Shown: positions 1-9,368, counted from the stretch's first letter. The stretch is 64,000 bases of DNA from Chloroflexota bacterium (GCA_026713865.1 JAPONQ010000078.1:1-64000); one strand, 5' to 3'. Notes: generated from the letters alone by a model not told the origin. Translations and numbers: made by a program.

Positions 1-480
1 AATAGCCTTCTCGTACATCGGGAAGCAGCGCTCGTCGTTCGCCTGGTAGCCGTTCGGCGGGTAGACCTTGAGCCCGACGGCGCCGTGGTTTCTCACCATG
101 TCATCGAAGATCGAGACCGCCCGCGGGCGCCGCGGGTCGACGCCGGCGAACCAGCTCAGCCGCCCGGAGTAGCGCTCGGCGACCTCGGCCGTCCGGCGGT
201 GGAACTCCTCGACGTCGACCTGGTTGTCCTCCTCGGGGCCGTAGGCGAGCCCCCAGTCGAGGCAGAGGATGTTCGCGAAGTCGATGCCGTAGTGGTCCAT
301 CTCCTCGATGGCGTAGGCGCCGGTGCCGTCCATCACCGGCGACTGCCTGACGCGCTCGGCCATCTGCTCCCAGGTCCTCCCGGTGCGGCGCATCGCCGCG
401 CCGTTCAGGGTCGGCAGGTGGCTCGGCGGGAACCAGCCGAAGTCCCACAGGTGCCGGTGGACGTCGATCAGCGTGACCAT
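1..480 (-). CDS. Amidohydrolase family protein (3' end outside window)
   Basis: The first 160 codons of a gene that runs off the left edge. The N-terminus carries a His-x-His pair (VHRH, residues 7-10) at the end of a first beta strand, the usual first metal motif of the amidohydrolase-2 (2-pyrone-4,6-dicarboxylate lactonase/decarboxylase-like) TIM barrels. A later Gly-Leu-Lys-Val-Tyr-Pro stretch near residue 146 resembles the conserved lysine strand of that family. The ATG at 480 follows a GGGAGGAG ribosome site about six bases upstream. The C-terminal metal ligands are not in the window, so decarboxylase and lactonase cannot be separated. It lies downstream of the thioesterase gene on the same strand. 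Confidence 0.8.
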   Translation of the reverse strand, partial: MVTLIDVHRHLWDFGWFPPSHLPTLNGAAMRRTGRTWEQMAERVRQSPVMDGTGAYAIEEMDHYGIDFANILCLDWGLAYGPEEDNQVDVEEFHRRTAEVAERYSGRLSWFAGVDPRRPRAVSIFDDMVRNHGAVGLKVYPPNGYQANDERCFPMYEKAI

Positions 481-599
481 GGAGCGCTCCTCCCGCGGGC
501 CGTCTGCTCTCGCTCCGCCCGGGCGGCGGCGCCTGGCGGAGTCCCGGCCGCCCGCTGCTTATCCCCCGCGCGGCACCCGGCGGTCAAGCGGGGCGGGGT

Positions 600-1427
600 T
601 CAGCCTCCGCGCGGCGACGCGAGCGAGGCGACGCTGGAGGCGCCGAAGCGGCCCGAGCCGTCGGCAAGCGAGCAGGAGGCGACGGCGAGGCCTCGCTCGC
701 TCCCTCGCGCGACCGCCTCGGCCAGCATCCACTCCCCGCGCGGGAGGCGGTGGAGCGTGAGCGAGATGTCGGCGTTCACGAACTCGAGCCCCGACTCGCC
801 CTCGTTTCCCTGCGGGTTGGCGAAGTCGGCGGCCGCGGCCGAGCGCACGAAGGGGCTCGCCGGGAGGCCCGGGGCGAACGGGCTGGCCAGGCGGATCCAG
901 ACCGCCGCCGGGAGCGCGCCGCCGCGCGGGCGCACCGTGCGCCGCTCCCAGGGATCGGGGTAGAGGCGCCCCGCGCGCGGCGGATCGGGGTCGAAGGCAT
1001 CGGGCCCGGGGAGGCGGCGCTCGGGTGGCTCCGCCACCGTCCCCGGGGGCTCGGCCGAGGGCCGGAGCCAGATCGAGCGCGCGCGGGCGAGGAGGCGCCC
1101 GCCCGAGGAGAGATCGGCATCGATCGCGGCGAGCCGGCGCCCGGAGCGCACGAGCGAGACCCCGGGGGTGAGTGCGGCGCGCGGCGCCGGCCGCATCAGG
1201 TCGACGGTGAGCCGCGCCGGGCGCACAGGCGCCGCGCTCCCGTTGGCGGGCAGCCGAGCCGCCTCCTCCTCCGAGACGTGAGCGAGCAGAGCGGCGAGCA
1301 TCGCGCCGCCGAGGAGCCCGTCGCCCCACGGGCTGGCGGAGGCCTCGGTCGCGAGGTAGCGGACGCCCTTCCGCTCGAAGAGGGGCGGGGGCTCATCGCG
1401 CGCGGGCACGGGGTCGGTTCGGGCCAT
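600..1427 (-). CDS. Acyl-CoA thioesterase-like double-hotdog protein
   Basis: 275 residues with the layout of a TesB-like double-hotdog thioesterase. An N-terminal half has a Gly-Asp-Gly-Leu-Leu-Gly-Gly helix start (about residues 35-41). A C-terminal half has the family pattern of an Asp-containing strand, a Gly-Glu-Trp segment and a final Asp-x-x-Gly-Arg-Phe turn. Proteins of this kind hydrolyse acyl-CoA to free acid and CoA in the cytoplasm. The substrate cannot be read from sequence, but the window's many CoA-ester enzymes fit the role. It is transcribed toward the partial amidohydrolase, with about 120 bp between them. The fold call is firm; the activity is inferred. Confidence 0.72.
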   Translation of the reverse strand: MARTDPVPARDEPPPLFERKGVRYLATEASASPWGDGLLGGAMLAALLAHVSEEEAARLPANGSAAPVRPARLTVDLMRPAPRAALTPGVSLVRSGRRLAAIDADLSSGGRLLARARSIWLRPSAEPPGTVAEPPERRLPGPDAFDPDPPRAGRLYPDPWERRTVRPRGGALPAAVWIRLASPFAPGLPASPFVRSAAAADFANPQGNEGESGLEFVNADISLTLHRLPRGEWMLAEAVARGSERGLAVASCSLADGSGRFGASSVASLASPRGG

Positions 1428-1540
1428 GCTCCGGACCGTAGCGCGGGAGCGGCCCCGGACGCGAAACGCCGGCCAAGCGGTCCCCGTGGGGGGCCCGGCT
1501 GGCCGGCGTCTCAGCTCCGCCGGGGCGGAGCGCTTCCGAA

Positions 1541-3250
1541 CTACACCGGCTCGACGCTGTCGAAGAGGATCGTCGGGTTGCGCCTGGGCGAGTAGACGAG
1601 CTTGTCTTCGTACCAGGCCATCAGCCGGACGTTCTCGAGCACCCAGGCCGCGGGCGTGTCCGCGTTCATCGCCACCGTCGCATCCCAGTAGTGCCGCCTC
1701 CTCGCCTCGTCGTCGAACTCCAGCAGCGCGGCGTCGTAGGCGGCCTCGAAGGCGGCGTTATCGTAGAACTTCCCGCGGTTGTCCTTGGTGTACCACTGCA
1801 TCGCGAAGGAGGCCTCGTAGGCGAAGGCCGACCACGGGCTCCAGTGGAACGTCGCCCGCTCCTTGTTCCCGTAGAGTCCGTCGCGCCAGACGTTGGTCTC
1901 GACCGGAATATTCTCGGTGTTGATACCGACCTCGTTGACGTCGCCGATGAAGGACTCGGAAAACGCGCGCTGCTCGGCGTCGTTCTGGCGGAACTCCACC
2001 ACCGCGTCGAAGCCGTTCGGGAAGCCGGCGTCGGCGAGCAGCTGCCGCGCCTTGTCCGGGTCGTAGCCGTACGACTCGAGGTTCGGGTTGTGGCCGAAGG
2101 TCGCCAGCGAGAGGAGCTGCCCGCGCATGGGCCGCGAGAAGCCCAGGAAGATGACGTCGACCTGAGCCTGCACGTCGATCGCATGGTTGACGGCGAGCCG
2201 CACGCGCGGGTCGGCCGTGGGGCCGTCGAAGTAGCGAATGTCCCAGCCCTGCTGGCTGTCGGACTGCGGGTTCCCCACCTGCGCGCCGAAGCCGCGCACG
2301 CGCTCGGTGTCCTGGATCCCCGGCGAGTCGGCCCACTCGACGTCGTTCGTCTCGAGCGCCGCCGTCCGGGTCGTGCGCTCGCCGATGGCGTAGTCGGTCA
2401 CCGAGACGATCCCGCGGTTGCCGAACCACGAGGAGGGGCTCGCCACCATCTCGATCCGGGAGTCCCTGACCCACTCGTCGATGGTGTAGGCGCCGGTCCC
2501 GACCGGCGTCTCCGCCTGGAAGTCACGCCCCTTGCTCGCGTCGTCGAAGATGTGCTTCGGCTTGAAGAGCACAAAGGTCGAGCGCCGCGGCAGGATCGGG
2601 TCGCCGGTGCCCGCGGTCGAGATCGCGACCGTCTGGTCGTCGACGACGCGCGAGGACTCGTAGGTGCCGACACGCGAGATCAGGCGCGACTCGTTCGCCG
2701 GGTCGCTGTAGTAGTCGTGGCTGAACTTGACGTCGGCCGCAGTGAACTTCACCCCGTCCGACCATTCCGCCTCCTGCAGCGTGAAGATCCAGTCGCCGCT
2801 CGACGCGTCGTACTCCCACGACGTCGCCATGTGCGGGACCACTTCCGCCTCCGGCGTCAGGCGCGTCAGCGTGTCGAAGACCGCCCAGAAGTTGAAGGAA
2901 GTGGCGGCGGTGGAGTCCGGGTCGAGGTTCGGCGAGTGGCCGCCGCTGGCGATCTTGAGGTGCGCCGTCTTGGCGGGCGGCGCGGGCGCGGCGGTGGCCG
3001 CCGCCGCTGCTGCCGTCGGGTCCGCCGTCGCGGCCGGGGCCGCCGTCGCCGTCGCCGTCGCCGCCGCCGCCTGCGTCGCGGCCGGGGCCGCCGGCGCCGC
3101 CGGCGCCGCCGCCGCGGGCTCGTCGTCGTCGTCGTCGCCGCAGCCGATCACGGCCGCGGTCGCGAGTCCCACGCCTCCGAGCACGCCGCCCCGGATCACG
3201 GCCCGCCGGCCGAACCTCTGCCGGAGAACCGTCCTCACGTCCTGATCCAT
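1541..3250 (-). CDS. ABC transporter solute-binding lipoprotein, dipeptide/oligopeptide type (SBP family 5)
   Basis: 569 residues. The start at 3250 is chosen over the longer reading at 3319 because AGAGAGGA lies about eight bases upstream and the protein then begins directly with its export signal. Twin arginines (15-16) precede a hydrophobic stretch and a lipobox ending at Cys37 (VIG-C), so it is probably a Tat- or Sec-exported lipoprotein on the outer face of the membrane. An Asp run and an Ala/Thr/Pro-rich linker (to about residue 95) tether a family-5 binding domain. Such proteins deliver peptides, nickel chelates, opines or other solutes to an ABC permease. No permease genes are adjacent, so the ligand is unknown. 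The linker style is common in Chloroflexota lipoproteins. Confidence 0.88.
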   Translation of the reverse strand: MDQDVRTVLRQRFGRRAVIRGGVLGGVGLATAAVIGCGDDDDDEPAAAAPAAPAAPAATQAAAATATATAAPAATADPTAAAAAATAAPAPPAKTAHLKIASGGHSPNLDPDSTAATSFNFWAVFDTLTRLTPEAEVVPHMATSWEYDASSGDWIFTLQEAEWSDGVKFTAADVKFSHDYYSDPANESRLISRVGTYESSRVVDDQTVAISTAGTGDPILPRRSTFVLFKPKHIFDDASKGRDFQAETPVGTGAYTIDEWVRDSRIEMVASPSSWFGNRGIVSVTDYAIGERTTRTAALETNDVEWADSPGIQDTERVRGFGAQVGNPQSDSQQGWDIRYFDGPTADPRVRLAVNHAIDVQAQVDVIFLGFSRPMRGQLLSLATFGHNPNLESYGYDPDKARQLLADAGFPNGFDAVVEFRQNDAEQRAFSESFIGDVNEVGINTENIPVETNVWRDGLYGNKERATFHWSPWSAFAYEASFAMQWYTKDNRGKFYDNAAFEAAYDAALLEFDDEARRRHYWDATVAMNADTPAAWVLENVRLMAWYEDKLVYSPRRNPTILFDSVEPV

Positions 3251-3423
3251 GGTGTCTGTCCTCTCTGCCACGGCACTCCATCCCCTCACCGGGGCGCCGC
3301 GGTCGCCGGAGGGTACCATCCCGCGGTGCGGCCCTGCACGCTCGTCGTGGCCTCCCGCGCCCGCCGCCCCGCGGCCGCGCCGCCGTGTAGACTCGCGCCG
3401 GCGACGGGCGCGGGAGGTGCGTG

Positions 3424-4218
3424 ATGGCGGGACGGCTGGCGGGACGGCGGGCGGTCGTGACGGGAGGCGCCTCGGGCATCGGGCTCGCCATCGCCCGGCG
3501 CTTCGCCGCCGAGGGGGCCCCGGTCGTCCTCTTCGACCTCGACGGTGCCGCCGCCGAGGCGTCCTGCCGGGAGCTGGCGGCTGCGGGCTGCGAGGCGGTA
3601 GCGCACGTCGGCGACGCCTCGGACCCCGACGCCGTCGACGCGCTGGCGCAGCGCCTCGCGGAGGCCGGCGGGGTCAACGTGCTGGTCAACGGCGCCGCGC
3701 CCTCGACCTCCCACGACGAGGGAAGCGACTGGGAGACCTGGCGCTTCGGCATCGAGAAGGCGCTCTCCTCGGCCTACCTGGTGAGCACGCGGCTGCGGCC
3801 GCTGCTCGTCGCCGGCGCCGCCGGGGCGCGGGGCGGGGCGATCGTCAACATCTCATCCGGCGCCGCCTTCGGGGCCTCGCGCTTCCCCTGGTACGGGGCG
3901 GCGAAGGCCGCGCTGCTCTCCCTCACGCGCTCGCTCGCCTGGGAGCTCGGACCGGAGGGGGTACGGGCCAACGCCATCGTGCCGGGCACGATCGCGACGC
4001 CGCGCTCGCAGACGCTGCAGCAGAGCCCCGAGCGCCTGGCGGCGATCGAGGCCAGCATCCCGCTCGGGCGCATCGGGGAGGCGGACGAGGTGGCCGAGGC
4101 CGCGCTCTTCTTCGCCGACCCCCGGAGCTCGGGCTTCGTCTCGGGGGCGGAGCTGCTCGTCGACGGCGGTCGCAACGTCGCCGGCACGATCCCGGCCGGA
4201 GCGCCGCGCCGGGGCTAG
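3424..4218 (+). CDS. Short-chain dehydrogenase/reductase (SDR)
   Basis: 264 residues, a classical SDR. It has the glycine-rich cofactor motif TGGASGIG (13-20), an Asn-Gly-Ala segment near 89-92, and the catalytic Ser144, Tyr157 and Lys161 in the usual S-x12-Y-x3-K spacing. An acidic residue after the second strand (FDLD, 37-40) favours NAD(H) over NADP(H). It oxidises or reduces an alcohol/ketone in the cytoplasm; the substrate is unknown. ATG 3424 sits six bases after GGAGG; the in-frame GTG at 3421 is too close to that site. Its stop overlaps by four bases with the stop of the convergent LLM gene. Confidence 0.92.
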   Translation: MAGRLAGRRAVVTGGASGIGLAIARRFAAEGAPVVLFDLDGAAAEASCRELAAAGCEAVAHVGDASDPDAVDALAQRLAEAGGVNVLVNGAAPSTSHDEGSDWETWRFGIEKALSSAYLVSTRLRPLLVAGAAGARGGAIVNISSGAAFGASRFPWYGAAKAALLSLTRSLAWELGPEGVRANAIVPGTIATPRSQTLQQSPERLAAIEASIPLGRIGEADEVAEAALFFADPRSSGFVSGAELLVDGGRNVAGTIPAGAPRRG

Positions 4219-5267
4219 CGCCCGAAGGTCCGGATCATCAGATCCACGTTCTCGCGGATGCGCTCCTTCGACATCAGCGAGGAGGCGCAGTAGAAGGTCG
4301 AGGTGTCGACGGCGCCCTCGTAGCGCTCCGCCTGCTCCCGCACCTCGTCGGGCGTGCCGAAGATGGCGTGCTCGCGAGCGACCTCGTCGGGGACGGCCTC
4401 CACCAGGGCCTCGTCGCCGCGGCGGTTGAAGAAGGCGTCCTGGATCGCGTGGCGGACGTCCTCGTAGCCCTGCGAGTCGAGCACGATCGCGTAGCTGCGG
4501 GTCGCCATGAAGCGCGCCATGTGGTGCTTCACCTCGCGCAGCGCCTGCTCCCGGTCGGCCGAGATCGCGGTGATGATCCAGGCCTCGTGGTCGAAGTCGG
4601 AGCGGCTGCGCCCGCTGCGCTCAAGCCCCACGTCGATCTCCGGCCACGCCGTCTCCTGGATGAAGCGGAGCGAGGCCATGGGGTGGCCGCAGAGACCCTG
4701 GCAGAGGTCGCCGGCGAGACGGAACATCGCGCGGTTGACGGCGGCGAGGTAGACGGGTGTCTCGCGCGGCTCGCCCGGCTGCCTCGTCTCCGCGACCTCG
4801 TAGGGGCGCCCGAAGGCGAGCGCCTGGCCGCCCCCCCGGAGGCCTCCCCCCGTCAGCTCGACGTAGCGGCCGTGGTAGCCGACCTCCTCGGAGGCCGGCG
4901 TTTCCCAGGCGAGGCGCATCGCGTGGATCAGCTCGCGGATGCGGGTGGCCGGATGGTCGAATTCGCGGCCGAGCCGGTTGATGTTCCCGCGCTTCGTCCC
5001 GCCCCCGAGGCCGAGGATGAAGCGATCCCCGGAGAGCTCCTGCACGTCGGCGCAGGCGACGGCGAGAGACCGTGGATCGTGCGCGAACGCGTGCACAACG
5101 CCGGTGCCGAACTGCGGGCGCCTGGTCGCCTGGGTCATCGCGCCGTTGAGCCCGACGGAGTTGCCCGAGTTCCAGACGACGTCGAAGCCGCGCTCCTCGG
5201 CGAGCCGCGCGAGCGGCGGCTTGTCGGCGAGGGCGGTGTAGGCGAGCGAGACTCCCCGGCGGTTCAT
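4215..5267 (-). CDS. LLM class flavin-dependent oxidoreductase
   Basis: 350 residues of the bacterial luciferase-like TIM-barrel family. It begins with the typical short first strand, has the conserved Ser-Gly-Asp-Arg-Phe-Ile-Leu-Gly-Leu-Gly motif around residue 80-90, and a late Gly-Thr-Pro-Asp-Glu-Val segment near the C-terminus. Members use FMN or F420 to oxygenate or reduce small molecules such as alkanes, sulfonates or nitro compounds. No partner flavin reductase is adjacent, so F420 or a distant reductase is possible. It is convergent with the SDR, sharing the last four bases. Confidence 0.87.
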   Translation of the reverse strand: MNRRGVSLAYTALADKPPLARLAEERGFDVVWNSGNSVGLNGAMTQATRRPQFGTGVVHAFAHDPRSLAVACADVQELSGDRFILGLGGGTKRGNINRLGREFDHPATRIRELIHAMRLAWETPASEEVGYHGRYVELTGGGLRGGGQALAFGRPYEVAETRQPGEPRETPVYLAAVNRAMFRLAGDLCQGLCGHPMASLRFIQETAWPEIDVGLERSGRSRSDFDHEAWIITAISADREQALREVKHHMARFMATRSYAIVLDSQGYEDVRHAIQDAFFNRRGDEALVEAVPDEVAREHAIFGTPDEVREQAERYEGAVDTSTFYCASSLMSKERIRENVDLMIRTFGR

Positions 5268-5425
5268 CTGGGGCTCCTTCGGGCGCGGCCGGCGGTGCCG
5301 GATCGGTGCCGCCGCACTCTACGCCGCGCGCGCGGTGCCGTGCGAGCGGGGCTCGACCTCCGGAGCCCGGCCGCGCTACAACGCGGCGCGGGGCGGCGTG
5401 CGCCCCGGGCAGCGGGAGGCGCGCG

Positions 5426-6868
5426 ATGCAGGGGCCGGAGGCGCACCGGGGGGAAGCGGCCGGGAACGCGGAGCCTCTCGATCTCCTGATCCGCGGCGGA
5501 CTCGTGGTCACGATGAACGCCCGGCGCGAGGTCTACGCCCCCGGCTACGTCGCCGTCCGCGACGGGCGCATCGCCGCGGTCGGCCGCGACGGGGAGTGCC
5601 CCTACCCCCCGGGATCGGCCGCCGAGCTGCTGGAGGGCGCCGATCGGATCGTGCTCCCGGGCTTCGTCAACGCCCACGACCACCTGCTGGGGGCGTTCGC
5701 GCGCGGCCTCGGCGCGGACCGCGCCGTCGCCGTCACGGTCCCCGAGGCGGAGGAGCGCGTCGGGGCGCGCATCCGCGGCGCCCTCGACGAGGAGGCGGCC
5801 TACGCCGCCGCCCGGCTCTCCCTGCTCGAGCTGCAGCTCTCCGGCGTCACCACCACCGCCGACAGCCAGCCCGCCCTCGCCGGGCGCGAGGAGAACGCCG
5901 ACGGCACGCTGCGGGCGATCCGCGACTCGGGCGCGCGCGCGCTCTGGACGCGCGCCTCGCTCAACCGGACCGGCTACGTCGCCCGCGGGCAGCACGACTC
6001 GCTCGAGCGGGCGCTCCCCGAGCTCGACCGCCTCGCGGACCGCTGGTCGTCGGATCGCGTCGAGATCGGCGCCGAGGCGCAGGCGCTCCACCGCGTCGAG
6101 GAGGGGCTCCTGCGCGGCCTCGCCGGTTGGGCGGAGGAGCGCGGGGTGCACTTCGCGATGCACCTCTCCTACAGCGAGGAGGCGGCGCGGCACGCCCTCG
6201 AGCGCTTCGGGCGGCCGCTGCTGCTGCTGCTCGAGGAGTGGGGGGTGCTGGGCCCGCGCTTCCTCGGCTACCACCCGGTCTGGCTCTCCGCCGAGGAGAT
6301 CGACGCCGCGGCGCGCTCGGGGGCCGGCCTCGCCTACTGCCCGGTCGACAATATGCTCATCGCCTGCGGCGTCGCGCCGGTCGAGCGCCTGCTCGCGGCC
6401 GGCTGCCGGCTCGGGCTCGGCGTCGACCAGCCGAACGACGGGCACAGCGTCTTCGAGCTGATGAAGCTCGCCGTCCTGATCCAGCGCATCACCCACCTCG
6501 ACGCCTCGCTCGGATCCCCCGAGCAGGCGCTCGAGCTCGCCACGCTCGGCGGGGCACGGGCGCTCCACCGCGAGCGCGAGCTGGGCTCGCTGGAAGCGGG
6601 GAAGGCCGCCGACCTGGTCGTGATCGACGCCCGCCGGCCGGCGCTCGCCCCCTTTACCGGCCGCCTCTCGAACCTCGTCTACGCCGCGACGCCGGCCGAC
6701 GTGGAGCACGTCTTTGTCGCGGGCGAGGCCGTCGTGCGCGCCGGCCGCCACGCCCTCTGGGATGCGGAGGAGGTCGTGCGCGAGGCGAACCGCGCGATGC
6801 GGGCGACGCTCCGCCGCGCCGGCCTCCCGCCGGAACTCGGGCCCTACACGAGCTGGCCGCTCTCCTGA
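5426..6868 (+). CDS. Amidohydrolase family protein (chlorohydrolase/cytosine deaminase-like)
   Basis: 480 residues. It begins with the small beta-sandwich (LIRGGLVVTM, 21-30), followed by the first metal motif as His84-Asp-His86. Further candidate ligands are in AMHLS, in YHPVW and in a GVDQPNDGH segment that takes the place of the usual metal-binding Asp. A C-terminal Ala-Gly-Lys-Ala-Ala-Asp-Leu-Val closes the beta-sandwich, as in TrzN/AtzA, SsnA and 5-methylthioadenosine/SAH deaminases. It should hydrolyse a C-N or C-Cl bond on a heterocycle or guanidine-like compound. ATG 5426 is preceded by GGGAGG at six bases. It is divergent from the LLM gene. The exact substrate is not determinable. 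Confidence 0.85.
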   Translation: MQGPEAHRGEAAGNAEPLDLLIRGGLVVTMNARREVYAPGYVAVRDGRIAAVGRDGECPYPPGSAAELLEGADRIVLPGFVNAHDHLLGAFARGLGADRAVAVTVPEAEERVGARIRGALDEEAAYAAARLSLLELQLSGVTTTADSQPALAGREENADGTLRAIRDSGARALWTRASLNRTGYVARGQHDSLERALPELDRLADRWSSDRVEIGAEAQALHRVEEGLLRGLAGWAEERGVHFAMHLSYSEEAARHALERFGRPLLLLLEEWGVLGPRFLGYHPVWLSAEEIDAAARSGAGLAYCPVDNMLIACGVAPVERLLAAGCRLGLGVDQPNDGHSVFELMKLAVLIQRITHLDASLGSPEQALELATLGGARALHRERELGSLEAGKAADLVVIDARRPALAPFTGRLSNLVYAATPADVEHVFVAGEAVVRAGRHALWDAEEVVREANRAMRATLRRAGLPPELGPYTSWPLS

Positions 6869-6890
6869 GCGGCGCCTCCCTGGGCCGACC

Positions 6891-7448
6891 TCAGCGCGGC
6901 GGCGGCGCCGCCGGGACCTCGGCCCCGGCCGTGCCGGTGCGGTAGTTCTGGGAGCGATAGTTCTCCGGATGCTCGAAGTCGGTGAGCACCAGCACCTCGC
7001 GGTAGAGATCGAGGAAGCCCTCGGCGCGCAGTCGGCGCGGCGTGACCTCGATCACGTAGCGCTCGTAGTCGGCGTCGACCGGCGCCACCCCCCGCGCGGC
7101 GGCGCGCCGGGCGAGGAAGGCCTCGACGCGACCCTGGTCGCGCACGAGCTCGACGTCGCCCTGGATCCAGACGTTGCGGGCGGCGCCCCGCGGCCCGATC
7201 GTGCGGCCGGAGACCTCGACCCAGTGCAGGGTGGCGCGGGGGTTGTGGGTGAGGTGGCGCATCTTGAGGTCGCCCTCGCGGATGCGGCCTATGGTCCCCA
7301 GCCGCCAGCCGCGCTCGTCGCGCTCGACGAAGCAGCCGACCTGGCGGATGTAGGCGTCGCCGCGGGCGTTCGCGGTCGTGAGGAAGGTGACGACCCCGGG
7401 GACGCGCCCCTCGATGAAGTCGAGCACGTCCTGCATCGTCTGGTCCAT
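6891..7448 (-). CDS. PPOX-fold flavin/F420-binding protein
   Basis: 185 residues of the pyridoxamine 5'-phosphate oxidase-like split beta-barrel. A short helix is followed by a strand Val-Val-Thr-Phe-Leu-Thr-Thr, then a Lys-Met-Arg-His-Leu-Thr-x-Asn-Pro-Arg-Ala-Thr-Leu segment typical of the family's cofactor face. Such proteins are small cytoplasmic flavin or F420 reductases or cofactor-binding proteins of uncertain substrate. It is clearly more distant from the two tandem copies downstream than they are from each other. The last 20 residues are Pro/Ala-rich and probably disordered. Convergent with the amidohydrolase. Confidence 0.82.
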   Translation of the reverse strand: MDQTMQDVLDFIEGRVPGVVTFLTTANARGDAYIRQVGCFVERDERGWRLGTIGRIREGDLKMRHLTHNPRATLHWVEVSGRTIGPRGAARNVWIQGDVELVRDQGRVEAFLARRAAARGVAPVDADYERYVIEVTPRRLRAEGFLDLYREVLVLTDFEHPENYRSQNYRTGTAGAEVPAAPPPR

Positions 7449-7602
7449 CCCGGCCTCCGCCCCTCGCCCCCGCGGGCGCTCACCCTACACCCGTCGGGTC
7501 GCCGCGTGGGGCGGCCCCCGCTGCGCTATCATCGCCGCGCACGGCGGCGCGCGCCGGGCGCCGGGCGCCGGCCGGGCGCCGCCGGGGAACGCGGGGTCAG
7601 AG

Positions 7603-8778
7603 ATGGAGTTCGGCTGGAGCGAGGATGAGCAGTCCTTCCGTGCGGAGGTGCGCGCCTTCCTGAAGGAGCACTGGGACCCGAAGCCCCTGCACGACTTCGG
7701 GACGGACGATCACAAGGCACGCGAGTACGTGCGGGCCTTCAAGATGACGCTCGCCGAGCACGGCTGGCTCACGATGGCCTGGCCGACGGAGTACGGCGGG
7801 CAGGGCGCCTCCTTCGTCAGGCAGATGATCTTCAAGGAGGAGAGCGCGATCCAGAAGGCGCCGACCTCCGGCGGCGCCGAGGACATCCTGGCGCCGGCGC
7901 TGATGATCCACGGCACCGACGAGCAGAGGCGCGAGTACCTGACGCCGATCGCGCGCGGTGAGGTGCTGTGGTCGCAGGGCTACTCGGAGCCGGGAGCCGG
8001 CTCCGATCTCGCCTCGCTCCAGACGCGGGCCGTCCGCGACGGCGACGAGTACGTCGTCAACGGCCAGAAGGTGTGGAACGGCTCCCACCGGGGGGACTGG
8101 ATCCACACCCTGGTGCGCACCGACCCCCAGGCGCCGAAGCACCGCGGCATCAGCTACGTCATGATCAACCTGCGCCAGCCCGGCGTCTCGATCCGGCCGA
8201 TCTGGCAGATGCACGACACCGGGCGCTTCAACGAGGTCTTCTTCGAGGACGTGCGCATCCCGGTCTCGGCGCGCATCGGCGAGGAGAACCGCGGCTGGTA
8301 CACGGCGATGACGGCGCTCGACTTCGAGCGCTCGGGGATCCATCTCATCATCGGCGTGCAGGGAGGCTTCGAGCGCTTCGTGGAGCATGTGCGCAGCGTG
8401 GGCTCCGATCACGCCGGCGGGCGCCTCGTCGACCGCGGCGCCGTCGCCCGCGCCGTCGCCGACACGCACATCGAGCTCGAGGTCGCGCGGCTGCTCTCCT
8501 ACCGCATCACCTCGATGCAGGCGCGGGGCCTGGTCCCGAACTACGAGGCCTCGGTGGCGAAGACCTTCGGCACCGAGCTCACCCAGCGCCAGGCGAGGCG
8601 CGCCATCAACGCGCTGGGGCTCCCCGGCACGCTCCGCGAGCACTCGCCCCATGCCGTCGGCGAGGGCTCCTTCTGCGAGGCCTACATGTCGAGCGTCTCG
8701 GCGACGATCGCCGGCGGGACGAGCGAGATCCAGCGCGGCGTGATCGCGACGCGCGGCCTGGGGCTCCCGCGCGCGTAG
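7603..8778 (+). CDS. Acyl-CoA dehydrogenase
   Basis: 391 residues with the three-domain acyl-CoA dehydrogenase fold. An all-alpha N-terminus starts Met-Glu-Phe-Gly-Trp-Ser. The beta-domain carries the SEPGAGSDLASL FAD/substrate segment, and the C-terminal helix bundle ends Gly-Thr-Ser-Glu-Ile-Gln-Arg followed by Ile-Ala-Thr-Arg-Gly-Leu. It removes two hydrogens from an acyl-CoA, passing electrons to ETF. Start 7603 is chosen because it gives the family's usual N-terminus; the ribosome site is weak. Two further paralogues lie at 25780 and 43073 on the other strand. Chain length or branching of its substrate cannot be predicted. Confidence 0.9.
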   Translation: MEFGWSEDEQSFRAEVRAFLKEHWDPKPLHDFGTDDHKAREYVRAFKMTLAEHGWLTMAWPTEYGGQGASFVRQMIFKEESAIQKAPTSGGAEDILAPALMIHGTDEQRREYLTPIARGEVLWSQGYSEPGAGSDLASLQTRAVRDGDEYVVNGQKVWNGSHRGDWIHTLVRTDPQAPKHRGISYVMINLRQPGVSIRPIWQMHDTGRFNEVFFEDVRIPVSARIGEENRGWYTAMTALDFERSGIHLIIGVQGGFERFVEHVRSVGSDHAGGRLVDRGAVARAVADTHIELEVARLLSYRITSMQARGLVPNYEASVAKTFGTELTQRQARRAINALGLPGTLREHSPHAVGEGSFCEAYMSSVSATIAGGTSEIQRGVIATRGLGLPRA

Positions 8779-8858
8779 CTCCGCGGCCTGACGGCCCGGG
8801 GACCGCGCGCTACTATCCCGGCGGGCGCGCGGGCATCCGCGGTCGGGGAGGCGGCATC

Positions 8859-9368
8859 ATGACGACGCAGTGGGACCGTGAGAAGGGCGTCTCGCAGGAC
8901 GAGGCGGAGGCGCTCCGCGAGCAGATACACGACTTCATCTCGGATCGGTCGCAGCACATGGCGTACCTGATGACGCGCCGGCGAGACGGCCGCGAGGTCA
9001 TGCGGCCGGTCTCGACCTTCGTCGAGAACTGGCGCGTCGAGACGATGACGCAGGACGTCCAGCCGAAGACCGAGCACGTCCGCCGCGACCCCGTCGTCGG
9101 CTATCTCTGGGTCGGCCACGAGGACCGCGTCGAGGATCGTTTCCCGCGCTGGAACCCGCCGGTGGTCTGGATGCAGGGAAGCGCCGAGCTCGTGACCGAC
9201 CAGGACGAGGTCGAGGCCTTCTACGCGCGCCGGCTGGCGAAGGCGGGTCGCGGCCGCAACCACCCCCCGGGCGACACGCTGTACATAATCCGGACGGAGC
9301 CGGAGTACGTCCGCGCGGAGGGGTGGATGGGCCAGCGCGCCATCGTCTACCGCGACTTCCCGCAGTAG
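8859..9368 (+). CDS. PPOX-fold flavin/F420-binding protein, tandem copy 1
   Basis: 169 residues, split-barrel pyridoxamine-phosphate-oxidase-like protein. The core motif Met-Ala-Tyr-Leu-Met-Thr-Arg-Arg-Arg-Asp-Gly-Arg, then a Thr-Gln-Asp-Val-x-Pro-Lys-Thr-x-His-Val-Arg-Arg-Asp segment, is shared with the next gene and with 38269. GGGAGG lies seven bases before ATG 8859. It is the first of two direct repeats at gene level: the stretch around 8953-8996 is base-for-base identical to 9556-9599. Probably a small FMN- or F420-dependent reductase; no substrate can be assigned. Confidence 0.83.
   Translation: MTTQWDREKGVSQDEAEALREQIHDFISDRSQHMAYLMTRRRDGREVMRPVSTFVENWRVETMTQDVQPKTEHVRRDPVVGYLWVGHEDRVEDRFPRWNPPVVWMQGSAELVTDQDEVEAFYARRLAKAGRGRNHPPGDTLYIIRTEPEYVRAEGWMGQRAIVYRDFPQ

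Noticed and set aside
3000-3125. Trinucleotide-like GCC/GTC repeat
   Set aside because: It encodes the Ala/Thr/Pro linker of the binding lipoprotein; ordinary low-complexity coding sequence.
7553-7590. Repeated GGGCGCC/GCCGGGC units before the acyl-CoA dehydrogenase
   Set aside because: Short GC-rich reiteration without a defined unit or second copy; no element inferred.
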